Shown here piece by piece: positions 16,026 to 17,157 of a stretch of 17,157 bases of DNA (positions are counted from its first letter, which is position 1; every line of letters starts with the position of its first letter). The notes under the pieces were generated by a model. The model worked only from the letters and a program-made list of their open reading frames with translations, made no database searches and was not told the DNA's origin. Position numbers and translations under genes: made by a program. The DNA is from DATKEG01 sp035544515 (lineage in GTDB: Bacteria; Acidobacteriota; Vicinamibacteria; Fen-336): positions 1 to 17,157 of the forward strand of contig DATKEG010000248.1 in assembly GCA_035544515.1 (NCBI GenBank), written 5' to 3'.

Positions 16026-17157
16026 TCAGATGTAGCCGAAGTTGCGGAGCGTCACCAGCACGCCCAGGCTGAAGAAGAACACCCCCGAGAGCACCAGGGC
16101 GATGCGGATACCCCATCCCGGCCGGATCTCCTTCGGCAGGAGGATCGTGTTGACGGCGAGCACGTGCCAGCAGCTGAAGCCGAGCGCGTAGTTGTAGATC
16201 GTGGTCGCCCACAGGAGCAGCTTCCCGGGCCGTCCCACGGACAGGGCGATGAGCCCGAACACGGCGTAGACGCAGAGCACGGCGAAGTAGACGTGGCGGA
16301 TCTTCGCGGGATCGAGCCCGCGCATCCGCGCGCTGCCCGTCCAGAAGACGTCCACCCACCGGCGCAGGACGCCGTCCGCGGTGGTGGCCGCGCTGGGGGC
16401 GAGGACGAGGAAGCCGCAGAAGATCGTCATGTACCAGAAGAGCGGGCCCAGGGTCGGCCCCGCCGCCTCCGCCACGCCGCTGGCCGTCATGGCCGCGACG
16501 CCCGATTCCGCCACCTCGGTGCCGCGGCGGAGGAACTGGATGGAGAGCATGCTCGGCAGCGCGATGCCGAGGAAGCAGGCGGGCGTCCAGACCACGAGCT
16601 GGTCGCGCAGGACGTGCCGATACCATCGGCGGAAGCGGCGCACGGACTCCGCCGTGATGGGAAAGATCATGCCCACGTGGGAGAGCTGCAGGCCCCGGCC
16701 GCCGACCATGCTGGGGATGGCGCCGACGTGTTTGCCCATGCCCCAGCCCTGGTCCCGCGTGTAGCCGGAGATGGTGGTGTTGGTGAGGCCGCCGGAGCCC
16801 GAGATGGCGGCCATGGCGGTGAGGTAGCCGAGCATGGCGAGGTCGAGCGGCAGGAGGGGCCGTCCCTGGACGAGCGCCACGAAGATGTTGTCCACGGTGG
16901 TGCCGTCCCGGATGCCGTCGCCGTCGAGGTCGATCCAGGTGTCCGGACGGCCGTCGCCGTCGATGTCGGCCCACGCGTCCGGGACCCCGTCGCCGTCCGT
17001 GTCGAGGGTCGGGGGAAGGGACTCGTCCACGTCGAGGTGTCCGTCGCCGTCCCAGTCCTCGCCCGGGTCCAGGATGCCGTTTCCGTTGCGGTCCTCGCCA
17101 GAGAGCACGGGCAGCGTCCCGACCTTGAAGAAGCCGGTCGTGATCTCCCTCCAGGTG
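16026..17157 (-). CDS. Polytopic membrane transporter, C-terminal part (tentatively Nramp-like)
   Basis: Partial: the frame stays open to the right edge (the first visible residues read TWREITTGFFKVGTLPV), so the start and N-terminal half lie outside; 376 residues are visible. A GTG at 17108 is in frame but is probably internal, because coding-like sequence continues above it. After the Asp-rich block come about six hydrophobic segments: DLAMLGYLTAMAAIS, LVVWTPACFLGIALP, LFWYMTIFCGFLVLAP, VYFAVLCVYAVFGLIALSV, YNYALGFSCWHVLAV and IALVLSGVFFFSLGVLV. The loop GLTNTTISGYTRDQGWGMG is distinctive. I associate this layout with Nramp/APC-type metal transporters from environmental bacteria, but the diagnostic N-terminal metal motif is not visible, so the family is uncertain. 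It lies 12 bases upstream of the dehydratase gene, which would also allow a role in organic-acid uptake. Confidence 0.85.
   Translation of the reverse strand, partial: TWREITTGFFKVGTLPVLSGEDRNGNGILDPGEDWDGDGHLDVDESLPPTLDTDGDGVPDAWADIDGDGRPDTWIDLDGDGIRDGTTVDNIFVALVQGRPLLPLDLAMLGYLTAMAAISGSGGLTNTTISGYTRDQGWGMGKHVGAIPSMVGGRGLQLSHVGMIFPITAESVRRFRRWYRHVLRDQLVVWTPACFLGIALPSMLSIQFLRRGTEVAESGVAAMTASGVAEAAGPTLGPLFWYMTIFCGFLVLAPSAATTADGVLRRWVDVFWTGSARMRGLDPAKIRHVYFAVLCVYAVFGLIALSVGRPGKLLLWATTIYNYALGFSCWHVLAVNTILLPKEIRPGWGIRIALVLSGVFFFSLGVLVTLRNFGYI
16902..17093 (-). repeat. Asp-rich 12-residue repeats (calcium-binding type) within the transporter
   Basis: About 64 residues encode five D-x-[D/N]-G-[D/N]-G units: DRNGNGILD, DWDGDGHLD, DTDGDGVPD, DIDGDGRPD and DLDGDGIRD. 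The last three recur with an exact 12-residue (36-base) period. This is the pattern of thrombospondin type 3 or EF-hand-like calcium-binding loops. It sits between GFFKVGTLPV and the DLAMLGYL membrane segment, so it forms a hydrophilic insertion in a membrane protein. The DNA repetition follows from the coding and is not a separate mobile repeat. Confidence 0.8.

Noticed and set aside
16902..17093. CRISPR array or tandem DNA repeat
   Set aside because: The periodicity is 36 bases because it encodes a 12-residue protein repeat; units diverge at synonymous and variable positions and there are no spacers.
16026..17108. Complete transporter gene starting at the GTG at 17108
   Set aside because: The frame continues without a stop to the window edge with protein-like sequence (WREITTGFFKVGTLP), so the gene is truncated by the window rather than starting here.

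Overview
The window is a very GC-rich bacterial fragment with tightly packed genes and short gaps. It uses GTG starts freely and contains several 4-base stop/start overlaps (GTGA, ATGA). The large duplicated MacB/FtsX permease at 3216-5720 is of the ADOP type (Acidobacterial duplicated orphan permease), which suggests Acidobacteriota; Gemmatimonadota or another soil lineage with ADOP genes is possible. There is no rRNA, tRNA, CRISPR array, insertion sequence or phage gene.

Layout. (1) 51-5720, minus strand: ADOP permease, then a secreted beta-propeller lactonase, a GH16 endo-beta-glucanase and a GH18 chitinase-type hydrolase; the last three are coupled by GTGA overlaps. A near-consensus sigma-54 (-24/-12) element precedes the permease. 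(2) 5888-9863, minus strand: aldehyde dehydrogenase, glutamine-synthetase-family ligase and iron-type alcohol dehydrogenase, an operon that looks like glutamylation-dependent amine or amino-alcohol breakdown. (3) 9911-11835, plus strand, divergent from (2): a 5-dehydro-4-deoxyglucarate dehydratase-like enzyme overlapping a zinc alcohol/polyol dehydrogenase. (4) 11900-12634, plus: a secreted protein of unknown function built from three similar beta-rich repeats. (5) 12781-14289, plus: an exported subtilisin-family (S8) protease, preceded by a terminator-like hairpin, a palindromic operator-like element and a hairpin touching its ribosome binding site. (6) 14283-17157, minus, converging on the protease: an IlvD/Edd sugar-acid dehydratase (L-arabinonate dehydratase-like) behind a polytopic membrane protein that runs off the right edge and carries an Asp-rich, 12-residue-period calcium-binding-type insertion.

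How it fits together: the window reads as a carbohydrate and organic-nitrogen scavenging region. Secreted enzymes would attack beta-glucan, chitin and protein. The intracellular enzymes cover lactone opening, sugar-acid dehydration, keto-deoxy acid dehydration and semialdehyde oxidation, the step types of non-phosphorylative (Weimberg or glucarate) routes to 2-oxoglutarate. Substrate specificities are inferred from family membership. The least expected items are the sigma-54 element before the ADOP gene, the calcium-type repeat block in the transporter, and the GS/ALDH/Fe-ADH operon.
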